This document shows positions 25,802-37,440 of a stretch of 64,000 nt of DNA, one piece after another. Source of the stretch: Oxyruncus cristatus. Its lineage: Eukaryota; Chordata; Aves; Passeriformes; Cotingidae. The translations under genes and the position numbers were made by a program. The stretch is from contig VXAY01006782.1 in the NCBI GenBank assembly GCA_013399855.1, forward strand, positions 781,258 to 845,257, read 5' to 3'. Positions within the stretch are counted from its first letter, which is position 1, and each line of letters opens with the position of its first letter. The notes beneath the pieces are model-generated. The model saw only the letters and a program-made list of their open reading frames with translations. It had not been told where the DNA came from and made no database searches.

Positions 25802-28800
25802 GTATTCAAGACATTACTCCTAAGCCAGGAGGTATGGCTGGGTGTGTCGAAATGTGAACTACCACATGTAGTTTTCAAGAGAGCCTCCTCTGGCGTGCAC
25901 CCTCCTTGTGTTATAAAATTGGAGAACAAGATACCTGATTGCTGAAAAAAAGTAACATATGAAATTATACACTTATTATTATTTTTAATACTTCCTCCTT
26001 ACCTTTTCTGTTGAACAGTTCTGTTGCTGGGACTAATAGCTGAAATTTAGAAAGAAGTAAGTCTTGTTACACAGAAAAATTATTTCAATTTATTAGAAGG
26101 CTTGAGAGCAGAGTGTCCTAGCACAGATGAAGGCCTATTTCTCTACACTGTAACGTCTTTAGTTCCCCTGAAGTAGCCTTTAGTGTACACTTTGAGGAAA
26201 ACCAGCCATGGTTATGCATGTAATTAGCTGTGTTGTTCTGCTCCCCGTGCAATGTAAGAAGGTAAGAAAATCAAATTAAGTCAAACTTTGTTATCTTTGT
26301 GAACAGTGTACTTTTACAGACTGGTGGCTTCTTAGGACAAAGAAGTGTTCCCAAACAGGACCATGAAAAGCTAACCAATATATTTAACGGTATCCAATTC
26401 TGAAAGTCTCATTTGCCTTTCATTAAGATTAGAGTCATTAAGGGAGGTAGATAGTCACTTTACTCAAGAGTAAAACAGCAAACCTCTCCATTTCCTTTAT
26501 CTGCTGGATGACTCTGAACTAACCAGGATCACTTACAAAATAATTTAGGAAATGGGATATTCATTTGAAAACATGTCCTGGAATTTGCGTTTCCTTCCAA
26601 GGGCATGAGCAAGAGGCAGAGCACTAGAACTCCTTCATGGTGTTTCTCTACACTCTCATGCTAAAGATTATCTGGTTTTAATACATAATGTGTGGGAAAG
26701 AAATGCTGTGGTAGCTATCAGGCAGTCACATGCCATTAATTTTTTGCTGAAGATGAGTGCAAACTAAGGCACAAGGAAACAGATATCCTTGTGTGGCATG
26801 TTGTCTTATGTTTGTGTCAGAACTTTCTGAGAAAAAGTATTCTGCTCTATGTTTTTACTAATAAAACTCTACCTAATTTCACAAAGCTTCATTGTATGCT
26901 CTGACAAGGGTACTTAAATTTCTGATTCTATTATCAGTAAAACTAAAATGTGAAATCTCATTATCTACCATAATGGAGAGGCTCATGGAAATAACTTACA
27001 GTCTGTTTCTTTTTAAAATATACAGTTTTTACAGAAAACTTTCTACAAGCAGAAATAATAGAATATTGGTAGGGTAACTGGCATACCCTGTGTAACTTGA
27101 AAGCAGTATACTATGGAAGAATACAGCCTTGCTTGTCCTATGTGATTTGATATGTCATGCTGAACTGAAGACAGCTCTGCACCGAGTCATCTCACGTGAT
27201 CCTGCATCCAGGGCACAACTAAGGCCTCTTTGTATTAACCTCCTTATGAATCACAGAAGTTGTCTTTAAGCCTGCAGTCACATTGAGCTGAAGGATCAAA
27301 TGAAGAGAAGGGAAAATCATGTCTTGTAAAAAGACGTGAGACATGGCTCCATGGCGCTGACCTCTAGGAAGAGTATGTAAATATAGCAATTCTGGCTAGG
27401 GAGACAACATTATCTTCTTTGAGTCAAGGCTGGCCAAAGCAATCCAATGGTGACTGCTATCATTAGCTCTGAGGAGCAGTTTCCTGGCCTCTGGTTTTCA
27501 ATCACTTGCAACTTCTCTGAAATTTGTATCTTTTTTGACTGAAACTTCATTCTTCAGCTCTGCCTGAAGATAAATACTTTGCTTCTATTGTCTGAGCAGA
27601 AAACAGTCATTTCTTTGTCAGGAGAAATCTAGGAAGGAAAGGTACTCTGAAATAAAAAGAGGGCATTTTAAATGAGAGAAATTACTAAATTTTGAAACCT
27701 GACATTTCTTACAGAAATTACCTTTACTGAATGCAAGAGGAAGGAGATTGCTTTTAATTTGACCAGTGTTGGCAGTTAAAATTTTACTTTTGAGAATGTA
27801 CAATAGATTCCCCTTCTCTCTCCCGTTCTGTCTCCACGTGCACAAACCAGGAAGGCTGACCTACAAGTACATGTGAGTACCACAAGTATTAAGTTTGCTG
27901 CCTAACTACCCAAGCAATGGGGCTACATCTGAAACAGGGGTTCCTTTGTCCTTGGAGAAACTAGGAGAAATTGATTTGCATCTAGAACTCATGCACAGTT
28001 TAATAATGGGTTATTACTGCCCATGGAGAAGAATGGGCAGCTGTTCATGTCTTCTCTTGTATGATCTATGAGATCTTTTTATTTCTTACATACAGTAGTA
28101 CATGTGATGCCTGAGAGAAGATGGTATCCTAATAATTGCACCCAGGTTAATGGATATTGACTTAATCAAGTCATTTCTTTTGCATCTTCTAAAATTAACC
28201 TTTTGTGCTTTCACTGAACTTTCTCTTTTTGTGTGTGTGTTGTTCAGAACAGACATAGGATTTCAATACAGCTTTTTTTTAACTTGGAAAAGCTGTACAT
28301 CTGTACCTTTGAGTTTTATGATGAACAATGACATTGTTTGTTAACCATGTGATGTTGTATTGCTTCAAGACTATACAAATATCCTCCTTAAAAATACAAA
28401 AAGAACTCATAGTTGAAAAACCCATGATCAGTTCCCTTGGATACAGATGTGATTCCAAGCTCACTCCTATTCCAAGCTGTGTACAAGCAGAAAAAAAGCT
28501 TTGGAGAGTCTCCCCTCATCTTTTCAGTGCTCCATTGTGTGGTCCTCATATTTGATTACAGCCCATTTATTTTTATATAATTTCTGTTAGTATTTTGGAA
28601 ACATTAAGATTAGAGCTAAATTTTGAACTGCAGTTCCAGTTGTAAGTCACTTTTCATCCTGCTGCCAAGTCCAAGCCATATATGCCTGATTTGTCACCTT
28701 TTTTATTTGACTAATAAAGTCTTTTCACAATGTTCTTCCTTCTAGTCATGGCACCTGATTAGTGGCTTCAGTGAAGTAAACTCTTATCAGCTGACAAGAA

Positions 28801-30678
28801 TTTTACCTTTGATCGTAATCTTAGCCAAAGTCTGATAAAGTTAAACTATTAGTAGTCCATTTTACAGTCTTTCTGGACATATTACAGAGCCTTGTTCCAG
28901 TACAGTATCCATTCAGGTGGGGTATGGTGGGGAGGAGATGGGATTCATGCCATGATACTTTTATCATCCATCAGAGAAGCCTAGTCAAACTGTATTCCCC
29001 TCGAATATGCACTGAGCCATGCTGTGGGTAACAGAACTGTTTTCATTTTTTTTGTTTTTTTCAGCTGCATTACTAGACTTCTTGAAGAAATTAAGCTTTA
29101 ATAGCAACTGCTTCTTTTTTCCAAGGATTCTGAGATTCTCTGTGTTCATTTAAATTGGGAGATAATTTTACCTTCAGGCTTTGTGGCACTGGTGGCCTGT
29201 TAGTTAGCTATCGCCCAAACCAGGTTTAATAGACCCTTCAAATCACTTCAGAACAAAATCAGTCTGACTTGAAACCTTCTGCTGAGGTATTTCTGCTGGA
29301 CATTTGCTTGCACACCTTTGTTGAAATAATCTTCGAGACAATTAGTGTCTTAGTCCAACATGTGTTTTCCCTCCAACTCAAGAAAGAAGGGATGATTTCT
29401 TAAGATAATAACAGAATGCAAAGTACATATCTAGAAAGATTGGTTTCCCGCTGTCTTGTTTCCATCTCTGAACAGTTTATTTCTGTGGATACTACTTAAG
29501 CCTTGCAGCGTAGTTTGAGTGGAATATCCGCTGGTATGTGGTTGGGATTAAAATTCACATGATCTTTATCTTGCAGTGTTCCAGTATTTTCAGCTTTTAT
29601 CCTTTTTTTAAGCTGTTAAATTCTGACTGGATTTGATCAAGCTGATGGAAAATAAGCTTAGAATGTATTTGGATACAATATATGGATTTGGATATGGAGT
29701 ACCGAGATAATTTTTTCAAAATTCAAGTAATAATTCTTGACAAGGCTTCTTCAGTGACATCCAGAAGTTACTTTTGAAGTTCAAGCAATGTAGCCTTAGC
29801 ACCTCTCTCCATGTGGTTGATTCTGTCTGTTTGCCAGCATAAAAGCCACAAAAGCTCTACATTTGCAAGTGTTTCAAGATGTATGAATCAGCCCGGCAGC
29901 ATACCTCTAAAAAGGTCATAGCTAAAAGCAAAGGGAAATGTAGCTTTTACAAAATAGCAACATGAGGACTGAAAATGCCATAATTAAAACACTGTTACTA
30001 CTACCCACTTCATAATTTAGAATTGATCATACTTTTCTGAGGTCACACTTTAGGTGAACCTTCCATGTCTCATTCCAAGTTATTGATCTGTTGGTCAGTG
30101 GATCAAGCCTGGAGTATTTTGCAGCCTTTCTCAGAAAACCTTGACCATTTTCCTGTAGTCCCCAGAGCTTTCAGATACAGCACCTGAGCACAGCATGCAA
30201 CATCCATAACAGGATGTGCTTTGTGACCCACAGTGTCTTGTGAGATCTGAATCCCCATGATTTTCCAGGAGGATTACAAAAGGCCTTGAAAATCCAAAAG
30301 AAGTCTGCAGTCCCAGCCACTCTTCCTTGCCCAGCAGTGTATCTGTGGTGGTGTGTTTCAGTATCTCAAGGGCAATAACATGTATAACCTTCTTCAATGC
30401 TTCATCTTGCCCCATTCTTTGTAAAAGGTGATATGACAAAATCTGATGCTTTATCATGGTGCCTCTCAGGGTGATATCTACATCTCTGCTTTGTTCTGAG
30501 CTCTACCCACCCACAGCTGACTTTGCACCACATTAGTCTACAGTTAGAAATGCCATGCTCAGAGTGAATTATATAACTGATAGCAGCATTGCCTTCCCTG
30601 GAGGATATTAAACACCTTACAGCACTTGCAGGGGAAGAGTAAGTGCTAACCATACTTCTGAGACCAAGGATGCTGCTT
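25802..30678. other. unique non-coding DNA
   Basis: No gene or transposon recognised. A 108-codon minus frame at 30131-30457 overlaps an 83-codon minus frame at 30402-30653. The region is less AT-rich and 'transcript-like' in texture, but nothing in the peptides is familiar. A weak ancient-repeat-like phrase lies near 28760-28795 (GGCTTCAGTGAAGTAAACTC). Confidence 0.38.
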
Positions 30679-30693
30679 AAAAAAAAAAAAAAA
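30679..30693. repeat. poly(A) tract
   Basis: Run of 15 A. The nearest ATTAAA lies about 65 nt upstream, too far for a standard retrocopied tail. Confidence 0.9.
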
Positions 30694-30822
30694 GGCCTCT
30701 TAATATTGATAGTTCTGCATGCTCTGCCACCAGTTTGTTCAGGGCATGTTTTGAGCAGGTATGGTGGTGACGTGAGATCAGGAACAAGGGAGAGTGGGAC
30801 TGTTCATGAGCTGTCTCACTTC

Positions 30823-30846
30823 TGTGTGTGCATATATATATATGTG
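30823..30846. repeat. compound (TG)n/(TA)n microsatellite
   Basis: TGTGTGTG followed by CATATATATATATG. Confidence 0.85.
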
Positions 30847-31171
30847 CATCTATCTGAACTGACAAAGGAAACTTGTCTCATTCCACACCTGAGTTTAAAT
30901 GCGTGGTCATTATCTGTGCTGTTGCCTCAGTCCCAACCTGTGTGGAGTGTGAAAAGCTGAGCAGAAGTCCTTGCCTTGATGTGTAATTGCTCCATAACTG
31001 CACCACTGCCATTATCTAGTACTTTTTTCAGAGTACCTCAAATATTTTTGTATTGTGGAGTTAAATCTCAACATGGTTTTCATTTCTTTCTCCAGTCTTT
31101 GACTCCATATTCTCCTGTCAGCATTAAAACCTTGGAACACTGTGCTGGGTTTTTGGTTTTTTTTGGTTGCC

Positions 31172-31189
31172 TTTTTTTTTTTTTTTTTT
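31172..31189. repeat. poly(T) tract
   Basis: Run of 18 T, with further T/G-rich sequence just to the left. Confidence 0.9.
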
Positions 31190-32162
31190 AAGTGTTCTGT
31201 GTCTGTGTGGACAGCTGAGTCTGCCTTTTTTCTGTGTACCCACCAACATCACATTCCCAAGGGAAGCTGGAGAAACATCAAACCATAGCACTGTGTTTAT
31301 TTTAGCTGATATTGTCATAAAAGTATACAGTTAGCCGCTTACTCCGCTAAAATATTGGTGAGGGAGGTATTAAAAAATGTACGAGGAAGTTGGAAGTTTG
31401 TCCTGAGTTTTTTTGAGGATCCTGAAAAGGAGAGCATCTGCTACCCTGGTCCAGGAGCAGAGCAGAAATTCTTTGTCCAGCAAGTGCTCATGTGCTGTCA
31501 ATAATCTTGGCGGGGGCAGAGGTCCTGCTTGTTCATAACCTACCTTGTCTCTTTCCTCCATGATGAAAGTAATTAATGTGAGAAAATAAAACAAAAGAAA
31601 GTAAAACATGGCTACAACTATAGAAATCTCTCTCTGTATGAAATCTTTTGATAACTTTTAAAAGGTACAGCTGATTTTAGCAAAGAAAAGATGTCTGGGG
31701 AAAATATATCTTTTGATGCAAATTTCTGCAGAAAACTCAGGATGGGATTTTGCATTCATTTTTAAATGTAACTATCTGTAATGGGTATGTAGGGTGTAGT
31801 TTTTTGATTTACAAATTATTTCTTCTTTGGAACAAAAATACACCTGAAACCTTCACACAGGATTGTATATCTGCAGTAATGAACAGGCAGGCCCCCTGTT
31901 TGAAAGGGCTCTTGACCCAACCAGATTAGCAAATTAATGTTGTAGCATTCTCAGAGTGACCTTTTCCTATGAAACTAACCTATTCTGATGAATCATCAGG
32001 ACCCAGGTTTCACATATGTCAGTAACTGGCAAGAACATCACCACTGTGAAGATGGGAAGCTGATCACCTAATGAATGCACTCACCACCCTGTAATAGGAA
32101 CAGCATTCTGTTAGAGGGATGTAATTTCTTCTGGCTGCCTTGGAGGTGTGGTAATTTTCCTT

Positions 32163-32199
32163 AAAAAAAAAAAAGAAAAGGAGGAAGGGAGGGAGAAGC
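32163..32199. repeat. polypurine tract
   Basis: Uninterrupted A/G for about 37 nt, A-rich then G-rich. Could adopt triplex-type structure, but more likely simple low-complexity DNA. Confidence 0.8.
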
Positions 32200-33828
32200 A
32201 TAAGAATGTATGTACTTTTTTAACTCTTCCACTAATGAGGCAAAAAGAAATCTTTATTGAGGTGTAATACAGCCTGCAATTAGGGTATGGATTTTACATG
32301 TGATGCTGAATGTACCATTAAGTGGAGATGGGAGGTTAAAATGAGTTGTGCTGCCTGTAAAGCTTTCTGAGATGCTTCATGATCTGCCACTGATCCATAG
32401 CCCTACATCCTGCTGTCCCCCTCCTATGGATACAAGTACCTTTCTCTCCCTCTTCCTCCCTCACCCATTTCTCCTCTGTTTCAGCTCTCACCTCTGCCAG
32501 AAAAAAGAGAGCTAACCTAAAAACAACACGGGGGACCGTGTGAACAAACACTGTGAGAGTCACTTAAACACATGGATTTGTAAAACTTGATTGTTCTAAG
32601 CCTGTCCAAGCCAGAACTACAATTTGAATTAAACATAAGGTGACTCTTTTCACTGTATAAATAAGCGCAAATAACATAGCTTGCAACCACGTTTTATTTC
32701 CCAGACAAAAATGGTTCTTAACAGCTTTCTGAAGGCTATGCTTCAGCCACCTGCTGCTAAAGTTGTTTGCATTTTCCTAGAAAATTTGATCTTCTACAAC
32801 ATTAAAACAGACAAGTATGCAGTCAGCACACTTGTGCATACTTCAGGCTAGATGTCTGAGAGTCATATTTTTTAATGAACACTATAACTTTCTACAAACT
32901 TTATTTTAGCAAGCATACATGACAGGGATGGAGAGAGGAGAGATGGAACTGTGGGAATTTTTCTCTCAGCCTCACTCAACTTTAGCTGCATTTTAGAGAC
33001 AAAGGCAATCCTCACTGTTATTGTCAGTTTGATGTTTTGCCACAAACCTCTTATTTGCATTTCTAATACTAGTTTTCACTGCAAGATCCTGTTCTCTTGA
33101 TATTCTTCTCTGGTACATGTGCTCAGGTATTTGGATTGCTGCAGGGACCTTAGAGCATGTATTTTGCAATTCTTGTTTCCATTTTGCAACTACACTGAAG
33201 CACACTGTAATACCAGTTGATTTTTGCAGCTGGCATATTTTTATGTATTGTAGTCCCAACAGGAGAGTGATTGAAATGCAGATACTGAGAACAGCTGTTT
33301 ACAGTGAAATCTTGTTTCCTTCTGAGCACAGAGGAGTTTCCTAGAAAGGCAGATAACCTCTGCTTTTACTCTTGTTTATACTATTCTCTTTCCTAGAGGT
33401 GTGAAGGCTGGACAAAGGTTCCACATCTGTTATTTCCACAACATTCAATTAGCAAAGCTAACAACGATGAAAATTTCCTCCTCTAGGAGCTTTTCTCTTT
33501 TCTGCTATTGCTCTTACAGTCTCCAGGCCACCAAGTGGTGTGATACTTCATGCCTTCCCCTTTGGTGTCCTACATCAGCAAAATCGTTAGGTACAGGCAG
33601 TGCAAAGTGATAACCTCCAGCATTAGAGATCATTAGAATTTTATGGGATTTACTTTCTGTACTAACACTCCCATACATTACAGATCACTAACACTTTTCA
33701 GTCTATTTCTCTGCACACCTAATCGATACTTAAGTAGCCAGCAGGTAAATGAGGGAGGAGGGGAATTTCAGATCTTTTATTTGGAAATCCTTTCTGAGTC
33801 TAACGTGCAGGATGAGGAAGAGAAAATT

Positions 33829-33886
33829 TGTATGAATCAGCATACTCTTTGGGTGTTAATTTACACCAAATGAGAATCTTGGGTGC
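33829..33886. repeat. relic of ancient palindromic amniote repeat (type B)
   Basis: GAATCAGCATACTC followed by AATTTACACCAAATGAGAAT and CTTGGG matches the centre-to-right arm of the type-B element ('aatcagcatagctc...gatttacaccagctgagaatctggcc'). The middle of the element is shortened. Related to the pieces near 3.78 and 9.57 kb. Confidence 0.45.
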
Positions 33887-34292
33887 TATATAGTTTCTGA
33901 TTTTTAGTTTGTGTCTTAGAGAACCTCTGCAGCTATGCGTTAAAACTGTTGTATGGACAGCAGGCATACTGCATTTATTAACATGTTGTTGTTGCTAAAT
34001 CTAACCCATTTTTTTTCTATAGAAGTGCTTAAGGGGAAAGAAAGCATCCAAAACCCAGTTCAAATTGAGTCTTTATGAAACAACAAAAATAAAAAGTAAA
34101 AGCCAGACAAACTGAACATGTTTTTTATTGTTATTAAAAAGAATATGGATCTGAACTGACAGCTTGTAAACTAAGATGCAACTTGGTCTGTTTTCAAATG
34201 GCCAAAATGCTGTACTATCCTCAAAACAACCCATGTAAATCATGATGTTTTGTTAAATGATTCAACACTCAGGGGTTTGATTTGTCTTCTTA

Positions 34293-34692
34293 TGTCCTGG
34301 CTCTGCCCAGAGTGGGGTTAATTTTTGCACACATGGCTAGGATCTCGAGGTTATTGTTTACCACCTCACATCATTGCCAGGTGTGGCGGAAAGGGAGTCT
34401 CTTCCAGGGAAAAGGGGTCCCTTCCAGGTTGGAGTAGCTTGGCGGAGGGAGTGTTCGGGTATTGTTTCCATGTGAATTGTTTGTCTCTTTCCTGTTCCCT
34501 CTGTCATTAGTACTGTGCTGTTACTGCTCATTTTCATATCTCATTGCCATTTCCAGTAAATTGTTCGTATCTCAACCCGTGATCTTTACCTTTTGTTCCT
34601 CCAAGTCTTCTCTCCAGCCTGCCACAGGGAAAAGGGAGGGGGAAAATTAAGGGAGCAGTGTATGATTTCAGTGGGAGCACTAAACTGGAAAA
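34293..34692 (+). mobile_element. degraded solo LTR of an avian ERVL-like endogenous retrovirus
   Basis: The segment opens with TGTCCTGGCT and GGGTTAATTTT, as the common avian ERVL-type LTR does (TG start, 'agagttaatttt'). It later has AGTAAATTGTTCGTATCTCAACCCGTGATCTTTACC-like order, read here as a decayed polyadenylation signal (AGTAAA at 34555-34560), the 'atctcaaccc' landmark, a T-rich run, CTTCTCTCC and a G-rich GGGAGGGGGA stretch, and it ends in a diverged TAAACTGGA. No gag, pol or env sequence flanks it, so it is a solo LTR left by recombination between LTRs. The middle holds a small internal duplication (two copies of TCTTCCAGGG / CCCTTCCAGG near 34403-34430). Target-site repeats could not be made out. 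Confidence 0.7.
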
Positions 34693-35055
34693 TACCATTC
34701 CTAAACCAGGACATTTTAGTAAATGAAGATTATTCCTCAGAAGAAAGTTTTCTGTTTTCATGCAGTTACCCTTTGAATTAACTGGTAAAACCAACAGAAA
34801 ACAAGCTGTATCTCAGGATTTGTATCTCAGTATCACTATTTTTCACTTCACCCTCACCACTGTTTGCTCCTTTTTAACCTGATAGCCCAGCCACTCCAAC
34901 CTTCCCCCCACTTCCATTTGTTCTTCTACCCCCATCTCTCTTTCTCTACAACATTTGGTGTGGCTAACTGGAGCCTTACATCAGTATTTTAAAAGAGTTC
35001 GATGATTCAATAGGGTAAGAATAACCAAAGGAAAGAGGGCTGATTACTTATGTGT

Positions 35056-35078
35056 AAAAAAAAAAAAAAAAAAAAAAA
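35056..35078. repeat. poly(A) tract, longest homopolymer in the window
   Basis: Run of 23 A. No retrocopy or LINE body is recognised on its 5' side. Its purity means it is either recent or slippage-maintained. Confidence 0.92.
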
Positions 35079-36242
35079 TCAAGCCACATCAGTACAATAT
35101 TTTGGTTGCCCTGGCAGTGGAGTTAAGCCAGGAGCAGCTACTACTTCCTGACATGATACAGGCATCTCTGCTGGTTCCCAAGCCCACAACTCTGTATATA
35201 GCAATTAGACAGGAGGTATTTAAGTAACAACTACCACCAAGTGAATGAATAACTATAGAGAATAACCAAGTGCTTAACTTCTGAGGGAAAAGCAACATCT
35301 TAAACATCATGTCTGTCATTCCACACGATATAAACACTATATTGCAAAAATACTCTCACTCTTTAAATGACGTTTTGCAAGTATTCTGTAGCAGCCCCTA
35401 AACCAAATTGTTTATAAATGTGGCAGTGGAAAAGCTGTATCCATTAACTTTATCTGAAAAATAAAAAGGAACCCTGCTGTTAGTGAGGGAAGTAAAAAAT
35501 AGCTGACAGTCATTTCTTGGCTCTTGGTTGTTTTAGTGAGCTGATTGCTGTGATAGAGGGGACTACAGAACCACAAAACTGTTGGAAATTAAAAATAACT
35601 CCATAAATAGGTAATATAAAATTATCAATGTTCAACCAGATGGACATGGATGCATTTAGCTACAGTTTACATGTAACATTGATTCACTGAGAGAACACCT
35701 GGGGGTGAAATTTACAATGCTGTGTGCAAAAGGTAGATGCTCACTTTACAGTATCGCAGTTCATTACCTTGGTGCTCGTTCCCTCAAGAAATGTCAATGT
35801 CTTTTAGCTAAGTCCAGATGTAATAGATGTCACAAACCTGAATGTAAAACTGTTGGGTGAAAGTTACAATTTTCAGTGTGATGCCCAAATTTTGCTGCAT
35901 TTCTACCTGCTTTGCTTGGGGAATTTGTAATACTATTTCAACACAAATCTTAGGTTTTACCCCGAGGCTTCAGCAGACATTTTTCCCCTGCACACCAATC
36001 TACCACTCTTAGATGTGAATAGGAAGATGAGCAAGGACAGAAGGAATGTAAAGTTGAATGAAATGGCAAGAGAGGGCAAACCATAGGTGTTACTGTAGAA
36101 GAAAAGGATGGGGTCAAAACTAACACCTAGTATATGAACACCGAGAACTGAAATTCAGATTGTGAGCCAAATGATTCATCTGTGTTTGCTGGGATGAAGG
36201 GAGTAAAGGGGATGAAGCACTATGCTTCCATATGTATGTGTG

Positions 36243-36265
36243 TGTATATGTGATCCACATATACA
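36243..36265. repeat. perfect inverted repeat, 10-bp arms, 3-nt loop
   Basis: TGTATATGTG (36243-36252), ATC, then CACATATACA (36256-36265). It lies directly after a TATGTATGTGTG microsatellite, which probably gave rise to it. Confidence 0.9.
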
Positions 36266-37346
36266 ATTTTGTGTTTATAAATATATCAAAAATATAGAAA
36301 GTAAGACATTCATTTTTAGAAAGTTTGAAGCTGAATTGAAGAAAACATTCGGAAGATAATCATAGCATAAGTCCTATTAACTAAGTTAATTTTTCTCTGA
36401 CTTTTAATATGTTACTGGCTTTGAAGTAAAGAAGGATGAGCAGTGGAGACAAGAGAGATGAAAATGTCTTACTTTTATATCTAATTTAGAGTTATAATTG
36501 CTTGATATTTTTTGTGTGAAATTTCATTTTTGCTTCAAAAGTTCTACAGATACCAAAGCAATCCTTCTAAAACAGAGTACACAGTTCTAAGTGACACTAA
36601 CTTGGGACTGGTTTTAAAATTGGTTCTGTTTTGCAATCCTAAGTCACACTTGAAACAACAAAACAATGATGGATGTCTTGAGCTACATTCTGTTGTAGGT
36701 AGCAGTACAGATTTAACTTGCCTCGTGGGAGAGAGAAGAGTGTGAGTGACAGACAGTTCCTTTTTGGAGTTCTGCTGGCAAACACTAAGGTAATGCCTGA
36801 TCTTTAACAATAACAGATAACCTGCTCTCAGTTCTGCAGTTGTGTGAAACCAGTGAGATGAACGTCCAGTATTTGTGCTCAAAACTGTGTTCAGAGCTTG
36901 TTGTTCAACAGAAGAGTTAAGACAAAAGTAGGACAAAAAAGGACACCTGCTCACTGAAACATCCATGCTCTATGTGACCAAAGGACACTTTCTGGGAGAT
37001 ACAAGACAGAAAACTAGATCTTCAGCATAACCGAGAGATTTTATTTTTAAATTCTTGCAGGATGAAGGAATTCTAACATAAAAGATCACGTCAACCAAAG
37101 ATCAGGAAGACTGCTGAAGACTGTTGCATTCCCATCCCCTTCTATCACCAAGGCCACGAGCAAAAGGAAAAACGGATATAATGCAGAATGACACTAATTG
37201 TGAACTGATCTTGCCTGGAAAAAGGTAAATGACTTGTCAGAAGTCCTCCCTTTGTCCTTTTTCTTTTGAAATGTTGTTTCAGTCTGTTTCAGACACAAGA
37301 GCACGTGAGTGATTTTGCCAAAATGATAGAGATGTGAAATGATTAA

Positions 37347-37440
37347 AATAGAATCATAGAACCATCAAGGTTGGAAAAGACCTCTAAGATCGAGTCCAAC
37401 CATTAACTCAGCACCACCATCCATCGGGATACATCTCTGA
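37347..37440 (-). mobile_element. CR1 LINE 3'-end fragment, short
   Basis: ATAGAATCATAGAA (terminal 8-mer repeats) is followed by CATCAAGGTTGGAAAAGACC, CTCTAAGATC, GAGTCCAACCATTAACTCAG and CACCACCATCC: the CR1 3' end in reverse complement, 3' end at the left. Similarity fades after about 37440. Extremely 5'-truncated and non-coding. Confidence 0.82.

Larger units (their letters stand above)
30847..33830. other. unique non-coding DNA
   Basis: Nothing coding recognised. A poly(T) of 18 lies at 31172-31189 and a polypurine stretch at 32163-32199 (A-run, then GGAGGAAGGGAGGGAG). Confidence 0.4.
34693..37346. other. unique non-coding DNA
   Basis: No gene recognised. It contains the poly(A) at 35056-35078, a hairpin at 36243-36265 and, near 35700-35735, a phrase (GGGGGTGAAATTTAC then TGTGCAAA) that faintly recalls another ancient amniote repeat. 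The 140-codon minus frame at 36544-36966 has no familiar motif. Confidence 0.4.

Noticed and set aside
28758..28795. Further ancient-repeat copy (GGCTTCAGTGAAGTAAACTC)
   Set aside because: Only one short phrase agrees with the hallmark; too little to call.
31124..31318. Processed pseudogene with reversed poly(A) at 31172-31189
   Set aside because: AATAAA on the minus strand lies about 100 nt from the tract, and the body encodes nothing recognisable.
36544..36966. 140-codon minus-strand frame
   Set aside because: Mixed composition, no motif or homolog recognised. A 77-codon frame overlaps it on the other strand.
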